Assembly (NCBI GenBank): GCA_018401735.1
Contig: JAGYKI010000010.1
Location: 51,876 to 115,875, forward strand
Direction: 5' to 3'
DNA from: Schleiferiaceae bacterium
GTDB taxonomy: Bacteria; Bacteroidota; Bacteroidia; Flavobacteriales; Schleiferiaceae
DNA: 64,000 nucleotides
This document shows positions 45,101-53,544 of the stretch, piece after piece. Position numbers and translations under genes: made by a program. The stretch's first letter is position 1. Each line of letters opens with the position of its first letter. The notes under the pieces are model-generated. The model ran no database searches and had not been told where the DNA came from. It saw only the letters and a list, made by a program, of their open reading frames with translations.

Positions 45101-46434
45101 ACGCCATATTTCTGTGCAAAACGCAAGAGCGTTTCTTGCACTACCTTCTCCTCTTCCAACTGATGATCAACCAGCTCCACATAAAAGTCTGCGCCAAAAT
45201 TCTCCTGATACCAGACAAAAGCCTCCTCCGCTTGCTTCTCACCCACATTTAAAATCAAACGCGGAACTTCCCCGTTTAAGCTCCCGGTGGTAACAATTAT
45301 ATCTTCCTTGTATTGAAGTAATAATTCCCGGTCAATGCGCGGTACATAATAAAAACCATCAATAAAAGCACAGGACGAAAGCTTGGCCAAATTATGATAA
45401 CCCTTCTTGGTTTTAGCTAAACAGAGGACTTGAAAGCCATTGTCTTTAACCGACTTATCTTGGTGGCTTTTACAAATATTAAACTCACAACCCACTATCG
45501 CTTTAACGCCCGCCTTTTTTGCGGCCGCAACAAATTTAAAAGCGCCATAAAGGTTGGCCGAATCGGTCATTGCCACTGCAGGCATACCTTCTTCCGCAGC
45601 TTTCTTCACCAAATCTTCTAAATCGCAGGTGGCCTGTAAAATGGAATATTGGGTATGAACGTGTAAGTGACTAAACTTAAAATCGACATCCATCTTTTCA
45701 TCGCCGCCGCCACTTGCGCTTTGCACGGCATTGCGCGCTTCTAGTTCGGCAGCGATTTCTTTAAAACTGCGAACCTTTAGGCCTATGGGTGCAACTGTAT
45801 CAGGATTGGCCCTATTAAATACTTCTCTTTCTGCTTCAGACCAGCCTAGTTTTTCATTTTTGAAAATCCGCAGACGTACCGCTTCAAAAAAACAGCGTGC
45901 CGTAGCTTCAACGTCGGCGGCAGCGTTATGCGCTTCTGCGAAAGCCTTACCAAAAAGCTTTTCGTGCAATTCAATAAGCTTGGGCATTTTAAAACCACTA
46001 CCTCTTCCCCCTGGCAATTGGCAATATTCGCGGGTATCATCGCCAGTATCGAGCACGGGATAAGGAGCAAGCAAGTTATCTTGCCCCAGTCGCAAATATT
46101 CACAGCCCAAAATATTAGTATCGAAGGCCAGATTATGCCCCACAATAAATTTAGTTTGCGCCAATGCCTTGCTAAACTCCTCCATGGCAAAGGCTAGATC
46201 TACCCCATATTCTTGTGCTACAGCGGTAGTGATACCGTGAAATTTCGCAGTATTATAAGGAATATCAAATCCATCGGGACGAATCACATAGTCCTTAGCT
46301 TCAATAAGTTTCCCTTCATCGTTGTGTAACTGCCAAGCAATTTGCACGGCGCGCGGCCAATTATCAAAATCGCTTAATGGCGCGTTATCGCGTAAAGGAA
46401 GTCCGGTTGTTTCGGTATCAAAAACTAAAAACAT
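42127..46434 (-). CDS. dnaE: Replicative DNA polymerase III alpha with fused N-terminal 3'-5' exonuclease
   Basis: 1435 residues. An N-terminal DnaQ-like exonuclease (about residues 1-190) shows D6 and E8 in VFDTETTGLP, FIVGHNLAFDTNIL and HNAAADVEAT. The PHP domain follows at about 255 (FSHLHVHTQYSIL, His residues intact). The polymerase core has GRGSAAGSAVAYCIGIT and the catalytic LPDIDIDFDDEGR at about residue 660, then NKSHSTCYSVVAFHTGYLKA and an OB-fold C-terminus. Fusion puts proofreading on the polymerase polypeptide, as known for Bacteroidota DnaE. It is the main replicase; the 981-residue paralogue at 23747 lacks the exonuclease. Confidence 0.94.
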   Translation of the reverse strand: MFLVFDTETTGLPLRDNAPLSDFDNWPRAVQIAWQLHNDEGKLIEAKDYVIRPDGFDIPYNTAKFHGITTAVAQEYGVDLAFAMEEFSKALAQTKFIVGHNLAFDTNILGCEYLRLGQDNLLAPYPVLDTGDDTREYCQLPGGRGSGFKMPKLIELHEKLFGKAFAEAHNAAADVEATARCFFEAVRLRIFKNEKLGWSEAEREVFNRANPDTVAPIGLKVRSFKEIAAELEARNAVQSASGGGDEKMDVDFKFSHLHVHTQYSILQATCDLEDLVKKAAEEGMPAVAMTDSANLYGAFKFVAAAKKAGVKAIVGCEFNICKSHQDKSVKDNGFQVLCLAKTKKGYHNLAKLSSCAFIDGFYYVPRIDRELLLQYKEDIIVTTGSLNGEVPRLILNVGEKQAEEAFVWYQENFGADFYVELVDHQLEEEKVVQETLLRFAQKYGVKYFASNDVYYMQQEDANAHDILLCVKDGEYQDTPIGRGRGFRFGFPNDQFYFKSDAEMKALFAHLPEALKTVQEIVDKIESYDLHRDVLLPAFAIPEEFKDLEDEKDGGKRGENKYLRHLTYVGAKKRYGELSEEITTRLDFELETIAKTGYPGYFLIVQDFTSQARLMGVSVGPGRGSAAGSAVAYCIGITNVDPIKYDLLFERFLNPDRVSLPDIDIDFDDEGRGRIIEWVVNKYGKNQVAQIITYGTMAAKSAIRDTGRVLQLPLAETDKVAKLVPDVKLAKLFSWTDKEMSEKLNGDAVMLGKQLRSLALEDGLDAQVLNQARILEGSVRNTGIHACGVIITPDDITKFIPVSVAKDSDLYVTQFDNSVVESAGMLKMDFLGLKTLSVIKDAIAIIKERHGVAIDPDDIPLDDPKTFELYQRGSTNGTFQFESPGMQKHLKALKPDKFADLIAMNALYRPGPIEYIPNFIARKHGTEEISYDLPEMEEYLAETYGITVYQEQVMLLSQKLAGFTKGEADVLRKAMGKKLVDVLAKMKPKFIEQGSERGHDIERLEKIWKDWEAFAAYAFNKSHSTCYSVVAFHTGYLKANYPAEYMASVLTHNMNDIKKVSFFMEECKRMGIPVLGPDVNESAFKFTVNTKGEVRFGLGGMKGVGEAAVLSIVNNRSENGDYKNFFDLLKRIDFKSVNKKTLESLALGGAFDNFENCHRAVFFNEGNDGRSFLERAMKYAQAHKMREESAQVSLFGENEAESMPEPEIPVTQPWPRMMLLGKEKEINGLYLSSHPLDDFKYEMDHLTTAKLSDFEYLERLNDYTVGGIITDALHLTARSGKPFGRFTLEDYSGKHEFALFGEEYLKFKPFLEPNMLVLVKGKVSRYTPRYEGATERIDAKLLQISLMQDVMETFAKSIELNIGINALTTQNIDTLNRIITDNAGEKSLEVLIFDPENPKINVRMPRRAKKGVNITRESLDAFKSLPFVRMALKTGA

Positions 46435-46628
46435 CTGATTTGCTGACTATTGAGGTTTTTCAAAGAATTCTTTAAAAATAATTAAAATTAAGAGCGATTT
46501 AAGGCCTGTTAATAAGACTTGATAAATCGGAAGGAATTTTAATGATTCGCAAAAACTGCTAGCCAAGATGCTTTTCACACCCATTATTAATCGCTATTTT
46601 AGGCCAGTCCTTTACGGTGAAATTTTAA

Positions 46629-46658
46629 TTGGTGTAATTTGTACAATAACTAAATTTG
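46629..46658 (+). promoter_or_regulatory. glgE promoter with putative alpha-glucan operator, site 2
   Basis: The perfect -7 box TAAATTTG (46651-46658) has a TTG at 46629-46631 at 19-nt spacing (-33). The space between holds GGTGT-N7-ACAA, which matches sites 3 and 4 at most positions. The position between -33 and -7 would suit a repressor. Confidence 0.5.
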
Positions 46659-46675
46659 GGACAGATTTTAAAAGC

Positions 46676-48592
46676 ATGAGCAATAAACCCAGTTTCGGAA
46701 GATCGCGTGTTCTTCTTTCCAACTTAAAACCTCAAGTTGATAATGGCCGTTTCGCGGTAAAACGTGTAGAGGGTGAAAAACTAAAAGTTGAAGTCTGCTT
46801 AGTAGCTGACGGTCACGATGTTGTAGCGGGCGCTTTAGCCTTTCGGCAGATGGGCCAAAAATGGCAATTTGTTAACTTATCGCATCTGGGCAACGACCTG
46901 TTTGGTGCAGAAATAAGCTTTCCGAAAAAAGGAAATTACGAATATAAAATTCAAGGCTGGCTTGATTACGCTCTCACCTGGCTGCACGGGCTTGAGAAAA
47001 AATATGAAGACGGGCAAAATGTAGCGGTACACATGACCGATGGGAAAAGTCATATTGCGCATCTGGCGAAAGCAGGCCATGAAAAAGCTACTTTATTACT
47101 CAATAAAATGATGGAAGATGCGCATGCTTCCGCCGCTATGGCCTTAGAAGGTTGGCTGGAAGAAGCCTTTAGAGCGCATCCCGAAAAAACATTTCTGAGC
47201 GAATCGGCGGCCTTTCCCTTACGCGTTGATCGCAAAAAAGCGCTTTATAGTTCTTGGTACGAATTCTTCCCTCGCAGCGCAGCGGAAGAAGGACATGCTA
47301 GTTTTAAAGAGGTGGAAAAACTATTACCGCGTGTTGCTGATTTAGGCTTTGATGTACTTTATTTCCCACCTATTCACCCAGTTGGGGAGGTAAATCGAAA
47401 AGGAAAAAACAATGCTACCGAAGCCGAAGTAGACGATGCCGGCTCTCCCTGGGCGATTGGCTCCGCTTTAGGCGGTCATAAAAGCGTTCATCCCGAGTTA
47501 GGAACTTTAGTAGATTATAAAAACCTGATTAAGAAAGCTAATGATCTTGGTCTGGAAATAGCCTTAGACCTCGCTTATCAAGCCGCTCCCGACCACCCAT
47601 GGGTAAAGGAACATCCAGGCTGGTTTAAATGGCGTTCAGACGGAACCGTGCAATACGCCGAAAATCCACCCAAAAAATATCAAGACATTTTACCCATCTA
47701 CTTTGAAAGTGAAGACTGGGAAGCTTTATGGGATGAACTGCTCGCGGTAATTTTATTCTGGGTAGAAGCAGGGGTAAAAATATTCCGCGTAGACAACCCG
47801 CATACCAAAGCGATAAATTTTTGGGAATGGGCCATCGCGGAAACGCATAAAAAAGACCCAGATATTATTTTCTTAGCAGAAGCTTTTACCAAACCCGCCT
47901 TAATGAAGCAACTGGCTAAAGCCGGCTTCACTCAAGGTTATACCTATTATACTTGGCGAAATTTCCGCCACGAGCTGATCGAATATATGAATGAGCTAAG
48001 CCAAGGCGATGCCGCGGAATATTTTCGTCCCAATTTTTGGCCCAATACCCCCGATATTTTACCCTACTCACTACAAAGCGGCAATGAATCGATTTACCTA
48101 ATTAGACTTTTTATGGCTGCCACGCTAAGTTCTAATTATGGCGTTTACGGTCCTGTTTATGAACATCTAGTGCATCAAGCGATGCCTGGTAAGGAAGAGT
48201 ATTTTAATAGCGAAAAGTACGAAGTTCAGCATTGGAATTGGGAAGTGGAAAATAAAATCACTTGGCTGATGCGACTGGTAAATAAGGTTCGTAAAGACAA
48301 TCCCGCTTTACAGCAGACGCGTAATTACCTCACGCTCAATATTGAAAATCAATCTTTATATGCCTATTACAAATGGGAGGGAGAAAGTAAAATGATTATG
48401 GTGGTAAACTTGGATCCTTACAGCACGCAGGAAGGATGGCTACAGTTACCCTTGCACCACTTGGGCAATAAAGGTCCTAGCTATCACTTTCACGATCACT
48501 CTACCGGCGCCGATTACCAGTGGACTGAAGAATGGAATTACGTCCGCTTAGACCCTGCCCTGCCCTTTCACCTATTAGAATTAAGATCCTAA
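46676..48592 (+). CDS. glgE: Alpha-1,4-glucan:maltose-1-phosphate maltosyltransferase
   Basis: 638 residues from ATG 46676, set by the promoter ending 18 nt upstream; the longer frame from 46568 runs through the promoter. An N-terminal GlgE-specific beta domain is followed by an inserted helical region and the GH13_3 barrel: DLGFDVLYFPPIHPVG, nucleophile D373 (KIFRVDNPHTKAINFWEW) and E402 (IIFLAEAFTKP), then FRPNFWPNTPDILPYSLQSG. GlgE extends alpha-1,4-glucans using maltose-1-phosphate. It leads a three-gene operon with maltokinase (2 nt downstream) and GlgB, the core of the GlgE pathway. Trehalose synthase is absent here. Confidence 0.93.
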   Translation: MSNKPSFGRSRVLLSNLKPQVDNGRFAVKRVEGEKLKVEVCLVADGHDVVAGALAFRQMGQKWQFVNLSHLGNDLFGAEISFPKKGNYEYKIQGWLDYALTWLHGLEKKYEDGQNVAVHMTDGKSHIAHLAKAGHEKATLLLNKMMEDAHASAAMALEGWLEEAFRAHPEKTFLSESAAFPLRVDRKKALYSSWYEFFPRSAAEEGHASFKEVEKLLPRVADLGFDVLYFPPIHPVGEVNRKGKNNATEAEVDDAGSPWAIGSALGGHKSVHPELGTLVDYKNLIKKANDLGLEIALDLAYQAAPDHPWVKEHPGWFKWRSDGTVQYAENPPKKYQDILPIYFESEDWEALWDELLAVILFWVEAGVKIFRVDNPHTKAINFWEWAIAETHKKDPDIIFLAEAFTKPALMKQLAKAGFTQGYTYYTWRNFRHELIEYMNELSQGDAAEYFRPNFWPNTPDILPYSLQSGNESIYLIRLFMAATLSSNYGVYGPVYEHLVHQAMPGKEEYFNSEKYEVQHWNWEVENKITWLMRLVNKVRKDNPALQQTRNYLTLNIENQSLYAYYKWEGESKMIMVVNLDPYSTQEGWLQLPLHHLGNKGPSYHFHDHSTGADYQWTEEWNYVRLDPALPFHLLELRS

Positions 48593-48594
48593 AT

Positions 48595-50202
48595 ATGAGC
48601 AGCGCGCACTATCAGTCCGATAAAGTATGGGAAGAAATTCAAGACGATGCTAGTTTTCAAGAATTTTTATGTAATCATCGATTAGTAGATTACCTCTATC
48701 AATCACGCTGGTTTGGTGGCAAATCTTCGCGTATTCTTCAGGTAATTGTTAGTAAAAGCATGCCTCTTTATAAGGGCAGCGACCTATACAATATGATGAT
48801 TTTGGAGGTTTTCTTCCAAGAGAGTTATGCCCATAACTACTTTTTACCTTTAGCCCTGGTTCCCATAGATTCTACTATTTCGGATGCCGCTAAATTGTCG
48901 GAACTAGAACTCGGCGGAAAAAAATATCTTTTAATTGATGCCTTGTACGACCAAGGTTTTCACCAAGCGATGTTTGAATTATTGCAGCATAATCAGATTT
49001 TAAAAGCAGGCGATAATAAGGTGTATTTTAAGGCTATTGGCGACCTTAGTTTAGCTAAGGAGTTTAGCTCTAAGCTTTTAAACGCCGAGCAAAGCAACAG
49101 CACCATTATTATTAATGACTTCTTCTACCTAAAAATTTTCCGTCGTCTTTTCAGAGATAAGAACCCTGATTTTGAACTGAATGAGTTTTTAGCTGAGCAA
49201 AAATATTTCAAAAACTTCCCCAATTTAAGTGGCTTAATTTGGTGGGAACCCAGTCCTGGATTTGATATTTCCCTTGGCTTAATGCAAGAAAAGTTGGAAA
49301 ACGAAGGCGATGCTTGGACCTGGATGCTAAGTGAGGTAGAGTCTTTTTTCGCTCAGGCAGATGAGCAAGAATTGAAACCCCTGCGCTGGAGCGCGATATA
49401 TCCACTTAAACTGAAAAAACTGCCGCCTTATTTCTTGCAAAATCCAGGTCCAGAGTTTTTCAGACATATAGAAACCTTAGCCAAGCGCACGGCCGAAATG
49501 CATATTGCCCTCGCTGCTAACAGCCGCGATCGCAATTTCGTGGTGAGTAATTACAATAGCGATTTTACCGTTTGGCTTAAAAACCGTTTGATTTATCAAT
49601 TCGATGCACGCTATAATTTACTAAATAATAAACTGCCTAATTTACCCGAGGAAGCACAAAGGCTCGCTAAAAAAGTACTGAGCCGTAAGGATCAGATTGT
49701 AAATTTCATTCTCGGCTTTGACGAGGAAAAACTGCGCAGTTTTAGAATCCGCATCCACGGCGATTATCATCTAGGGCAAATCCTAAAACAAGGCAAAGAT
49801 TTTTATATTTTAGATTACGAAGGAGAACCCGAAAGCACGATCCGTGATCGAAAAGTAAAGCAATCGCCCTTAAAAGATGTAGCGGGTTTATTGCGCTCTT
49901 TTCATTATTCCTTGCATGCCACCCAAGTTAAACTGGGAACTGAAAAGGCAAATTTAAGAGCCGAACAAGGAAAATCCCTCTACCAAGCCATTAGCGGGGT
50001 ATTTTTGAACACTTATTTTAAAGAAGCTTTCAAAAATCAATTAGATATTGGCTATCGCAAAGAGATCACTTATCTCTTACACTACTTCCTTTTAGAAAAA
50101 GCCATTTACGAATTAGGCTATGAGCTTAATGGCCGACCCGATTGGGCACTAATTCCGCTGCAAGGCATTTTAGAAATAACCGACGAAATCAAGAAAATAT
50201 GA
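48595..50202 (+). CDS. Maltokinase
   Basis: 535 residues from ATG 48595, 2 nt after the glgE stop. The N-terminal cap has the family mark LYQSRWFGGKSSRI. The C-terminal aminoglycoside-phosphotransferase-like kinase lobe holds IRIHGDYHLGQILKQ (catalytic loop) and FYILDYEGEPE (metal-binding Asp). It makes maltose-1-phosphate from maltose and ATP, the substrate of the preceding GlgE. It is not fused to trehalose synthase as in some lineages. It overlaps glgB by 4 nt (ATGA). Confidence 0.9.
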   Translation: MSSAHYQSDKVWEEIQDDASFQEFLCNHRLVDYLYQSRWFGGKSSRILQVIVSKSMPLYKGSDLYNMMILEVFFQESYAHNYFLPLALVPIDSTISDAAKLSELELGGKKYLLIDALYDQGFHQAMFELLQHNQILKAGDNKVYFKAIGDLSLAKEFSSKLLNAEQSNSTIIINDFFYLKIFRRLFRDKNPDFELNEFLAEQKYFKNFPNLSGLIWWEPSPGFDISLGLMQEKLENEGDAWTWMLSEVESFFAQADEQELKPLRWSAIYPLKLKKLPPYFLQNPGPEFFRHIETLAKRTAEMHIALAANSRDRNFVVSNYNSDFTVWLKNRLIYQFDARYNLLNNKLPNLPEEAQRLAKKVLSRKDQIVNFILGFDEEKLRSFRIRIHGDYHLGQILKQGKDFYILDYEGEPESTIRDRKVKQSPLKDVAGLLRSFHYSLHATQVKLGTEKANLRAEQGKSLYQAISGVFLNTYFKEAFKNQLDIGYRKEITYLLHYFLLEKAIYELGYELNGRPDWALIPLQGILEITDEIKKI

Positions 50203-52106
50203 GTAATCAAGTAATAAGCACCTCACTTTTTAGTGACGATGATATTTACCTCTTCAAAGCAGGTAAACATCAACGTGCGTATCGCCATTTCGGCGCGCAC
50301 CTTATGGTGCATGAAAATACCGCCGGCTGTTATTTTGCCGTTTATGCCCCTTCTGCCAATCGCGTAGAAGTAATTGGTAATTTTAATGGCTGGAATGGCG
50401 AAAACTTCAGTCTCAATGTACGCTGGGATAGCTCGGGTATTTGGGAGGGATTTATTCCCCAAGTATGTGCAGGTGATATTTACAAGTACAAAATCTTCAA
50501 TAATGAGGCAGGGGAAGTTTTAGAAAAAGCGGACCCTTATGCCCGGCAAGCCGAGCACCCACCCAAAACAGCCTCCATCGTTTCCGCGGAAAGCAATTAT
50601 CGCTGGGAAGATAACGATTGGATGAAGGAAAGGGCCAAACACAATTCTATCGAAGCCCCGCTTAGTGTTTACGAAGTACACCTGGCCTCTTGGAAGCGCA
50701 AAGAAAACGGCGACGTTTTGGGCTACCGCGAGTTGGCAGAAGAATTGGTTCCTTATGTGAAAAAAGCCGGCTTTACCCACGTAGAGTTTATGCCCATCAT
50801 GGAGTATCCTTACGAGCCTTCTTGGGGATATCAAATTACCGGATATTTTGCCGCCAGTAGTCGCTTTGGCAACCCCGAAGATTTGAAATATTTAGTGGAT
50901 GCTTTTCACCAAGAAGGCATTGGCGTAATCCTCGACTGGGTTCCTTCGCATTTTCCTGCCGACGCGCATGGATTAGGGAATTTCGACGGCACCTGTGTAT
51001 ACGAGCATCCCGACGATCGCAAGGGTTATCACCCCGACTGGAAGAGCCTCATTTTTAATTACGGCCGTCCCGAAGTGAAGTCCTTTTTAATTAGTAACGC
51101 TATTTTCTGGTTGGATCAATTTCATATTGATGCTCTGCGCGTAGATGCCGTTGCCAGCATGCTATACCTCGATTATTCGCGCGAAGATGGACAATGGGAA
51201 CCCAACGAATTTGGCGGTAACGAAAATTTAGAGGCCATCGCTTTTATCAAAGAATTTAATGAGGCGGTTTATGGCAGCTTCCCCGATGTGCAAACCATTG
51301 CCGAAGAATCTACTTCTTTTAGCAAGGTAAGCTTCCCCACTTTCGACGGGGGATTGGGCTTTGGTTTGAAATGGATGATGGGCTGGATGAATGATGGTTT
51401 GGAGTATTTCAAACGCGATCCGATTTACCGTAGTCATCATCACAATGAAATAACTTTCAGTTTGGCCTATGCTTTTACCGAGCATTTTATGCTGCCCCTA
51501 TCACACGATGAAGTGGTTTACGGTAAAAAATCTTTACTCGAAAAAATGCCGGGCGACAGTTGGCAGCAATTTGCCAATTTAAGATTGCTCTTTAGTTGGA
51601 TGTATCTACACCCTGGCGCCAAACTTATTTTTATGGGTGGTGAATTTGGTCAACGCGAAGAGTGGAAATTTGCCGAAAGCCTTTCTTGGCACGAACTAGA
51701 GAGCAAAGCGCACGGCGGGATTTTTAATACTATTAGCCAGTTAAATGGCATCTACCGCAGTGAAAAAAGTTTGCACAAAGACAATTACAATTACCAAAGC
51801 TTTCGCTGGATTGAGCATAATGACCATCACAATTCTGTGCTTAGTTTTATCCGTAAAAGTGGCGATGAAGAGTTGGTTTGCGTGCTTAATTTAACGCCTA
51901 AGCCAATCGAATCCTACCTAATTGGTGTGCCCGCTAAAGGTAACTATCAAGTTGTTTTCAATTCCGATGATGGCGCGAATTGGGGCAGTGATTTCCCAAT
52001 TAAAAAGACTGGTAAAACTAGTAAAACCGCCTCTCATGGTTTCGATCAAAGCCTCGAATTAAGTCTGGCTCCCCTAGCAGCGCTAGTTTACAAGCTAACG
52101 AAATAG
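50199..52106 (+). CDS. glgB: 1,4-alpha-glucan branching enzyme
   Basis: 635 residues, start overlapping the maltokinase stop. CBM48 (about residues 30-130) has ANRVEVIGNFNGWNGENF. The GH13 barrel shows YEVHLASWKRK, nucleophile D316 (LRVDAVASMLYLDYSRE), acid/base E369 (TIAEESTSF) and LPLSHDEVVYGKKSLL. It adds alpha-1,6 branches to the linear glucan made by GlgE, giving glycogen. It is shorter at the N-terminus than E. coli GlgB, lacking the extra early-set domain. Intrinsic terminator follows. Confidence 0.95.
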   Translation: MSNQVISTSLFSDDDIYLFKAGKHQRAYRHFGAHLMVHENTAGCYFAVYAPSANRVEVIGNFNGWNGENFSLNVRWDSSGIWEGFIPQVCAGDIYKYKIFNNEAGEVLEKADPYARQAEHPPKTASIVSAESNYRWEDNDWMKERAKHNSIEAPLSVYEVHLASWKRKENGDVLGYRELAEELVPYVKKAGFTHVEFMPIMEYPYEPSWGYQITGYFAASSRFGNPEDLKYLVDAFHQEGIGVILDWVPSHFPADAHGLGNFDGTCVYEHPDDRKGYHPDWKSLIFNYGRPEVKSFLISNAIFWLDQFHIDALRVDAVASMLYLDYSREDGQWEPNEFGGNENLEAIAFIKEFNEAVYGSFPDVQTIAEESTSFSKVSFPTFDGGLGFGLKWMMGWMNDGLEYFKRDPIYRSHHHNEITFSLAYAFTEHFMLPLSHDEVVYGKKSLLEKMPGDSWQQFANLRLLFSWMYLHPGAKLIFMGGEFGQREEWKFAESLSWHELESKAHGGIFNTISQLNGIYRSEKSLHKDNYNYQSFRWIEHNDHHNSVLSFIRKSGDEELVCVLNLTPKPIESYLIGVPAKGNYQVVFNSDDGANWGSDFPIKKTGKTSKTASHGFDQSLELSLAPLAALVYKLTK

Positions 52107-52125
52107 TGAAATTCACGATTCAAAG

Positions 52126-52150
52126 AAGGCCCTTTTTGGGTCTTTTTTTT
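52126..52150 (+). terminator. Intrinsic terminator after glgB
   Basis: AAGGCCC pairs with GGGTCTT (one G-U) around TTTTT and runs into nine T residues. Confidence 0.8.
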
Positions 52151-52181
52151 TGCTCAAGGCAGATGTGTTTTACGGGCTATC

Positions 52182-52438
52182 TAACGTGAATTCGACGTAA
52201 AATCAGGCCTCAGACCCCTTGTAAATAGTGGAATTCAAGCCTGTGCAGTGAAGCAATAGCGTGGCAAGCAAGCAGAGGCGCAGGCCGCTTTTTAGAAGGG
52301 ACTAAATGATGTTTCCAAAAAAGTGTAAATACTTCATCTAATTCATTTGCTGTAGCCCGCTACCGCTGTACGATCTAAACTTGTCTTTTCTTTTTATTGA
52401 AAATCTGAGGCTATGATTTATAGTCGAACTCACGTTAT
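52182..52438 (+). repeat. Inverted-repeat element, copy D (long form)
   Basis: 257 bp, TAACGTGAATTCGACG to GTCGAACTCACGTTAT. It contains the full interior, including a segment with GTAGCCCGCTACCGCTG that is complementary to the AGCGGGCT word in other copies. It lies 76 nt after glgB and is followed after 1 nt by copy E in tandem. Confidence 0.92.
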
Positions 52439-52439
52439 C

Positions 52440-52700
52440 AACGTGAATTCGACGTAAAATCAGGCCTCAGACCCCTTGTAAATAGTGGAATTCAAGCCTG
52501 TGCAGTGAAGCAATAGCGGGCTATTGCAGAAGCAGAGGCGCGGCTCACTTTTAGAAAAGGGACTAAATGATGTTTCCGATAAAAGTGTAAATACTTCATC
52601 TAGTTAATTTGCTGTAGCCCGCTACCGCTGCACGATCTAAACTTGTCTTTTCTTTTTATTGAAAATCTGAGGCTATGATTTATAGTCGAATTCACGTTAT
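52440..52700 (+). repeat. Inverted-repeat element, copy E (long form, tandem with D)
   Basis: 261 bp, AACGTGAATTCGACG to GTCGAATTCACGTTAT. It is nearly identical to D and in the same orientation, and retains the CAATAGCGGGCTATTG hairpin that D has partly lost. Tandem duplication points to recent activity or recombination. Confidence 0.92.
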
Positions 52701-52776
52701 CTACAGAGTTGGCAACAAGCTGAAAAACCGAGCGACCCTTATCAAACATTATTTATATTTGAAGAAACTTTTCAAG

Positions 52777-52943
52777 ATGGATCTACAAACAAGAAAACTC
52801 GAGTTCATTCAGGAATTCCTTAAGCTTTCGAACGAAGAAGCCGTTTCTAGGTTTTGACTCTTTTGAAAAGACAGCAGGAAGAAGCTGAAAACCCTTTTAG
52901 TAAAGAAGAGTTAATCCTCAGAATAAAAAGCAATCGAAACTGA
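52777..52943 (+). pseudogene. Decayed antitoxin, homologue of the 26772 gene
   Basis: It starts MDLQTRKLEFIQEFLKLSNE, nearly the same as the intact antitoxin, then a frameshift after EEAV ends the frame at 52856. The next frame resumes similarity (TLLKRQQEEAENPFSKEELI, LRIKSNRN) and stops at 52943. The rest of the original C-terminus can still be guessed downstream but has stops. It is non-functional as a full antitoxin. Confidence 0.82.
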
Positions 52944-52997
52944 CTTTAAAGAAGGGTAAAATACAAAACCTCTGATGAATTGTGAACGATATCAGTA

Positions 52998-53316
52998 ATG
53001 GATTGGAAGATAATCTGGTCAAGTTTTGCGGAACAAACAAGTTGCTGACATTCATGGTATTATCTAGGCGAAGCAAGCGCAACAAGTGGCTAAGAAAATT
53101 GCTACTGGAATAATTAAATCACCCAACTCCTTACTTAAAAACCCTGAGCTAGGACAGTTAGAATTCTGTTTATTGGAACTTCAGACAGAGTACCGGTATA
53201 TCTTACACAAGAGCTATAAGATTATTTACAAAATTGACTGGAGCAAAAAACAAATTAAAGTATCGGATGTATTTGACACCAGACAGAGCCCTAAAAAGCT
53301 GAACAGGGGAAAATAA
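52998..53316 (+). pseudogene. Decayed ParE-type toxin, homologue of the 27005 gene
   Basis: ATG 52998 opens MDWKIIWSSFAEQ, matching the toxin N-terminus, then stops at TGA after 16 codons. Similarity continues in other frames (WYYLGEAS) and from about 53086 in one frame to the end: KIATGIIKSPNSLLKNPELG, RYILHKSYKIIYKID, VSDVFDTRQSPKKLNRGK. At least two frameshifts separate the parts. Loss of toxin would relieve need for its antitoxin, which is also broken. Confidence 0.84.
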
Positions 53317-53495
53317 AAGCAAGTTGCCAACAACAAATAAACGCAAGGCGGTTACTTACGTTTTCAAAGGACGGTTTATACTGCAAATGACAAGACCAAC
53401 ATTTAACAACAAGTAATAAACACCGCCCAGACGTTTATTCAAACCGTTGATGAAATTTACGCCTTGCCAGCAGCCAGAAATAAAGGCATAAAAAA

Positions 53496-53520
53496 AGCGC
53501 CTCAGTAAAACCAAGGCGCT
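53496..53520 (-). terminator. Intrinsic terminator for the CBM48 gene
   Basis: AGCGCCT pairs perfectly with AGGCGCT; on the minus strand the hairpin is followed by a run of T residues. Confidence 0.82.
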
Positions 53521-53544
53521 TTTCCCTCTCAAATACACATTGAC

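Noticed and set aside
45928..46197. Several 60-110 codon plus-strand frames inside dnaE (for example at 45430, 45731, 45928)
   Set aside because: They lie wholly antisense to a well-supported polymerase gene and show no domain or promoter.
53321..53360. An integron attC-like site after the decayed toxin (GTTGCCAACAAC region)
   Set aside because: The core-site consensus RYYYAAC is not met cleanly and no integrase or second attC is visible; only the short inverted repeat is reported.
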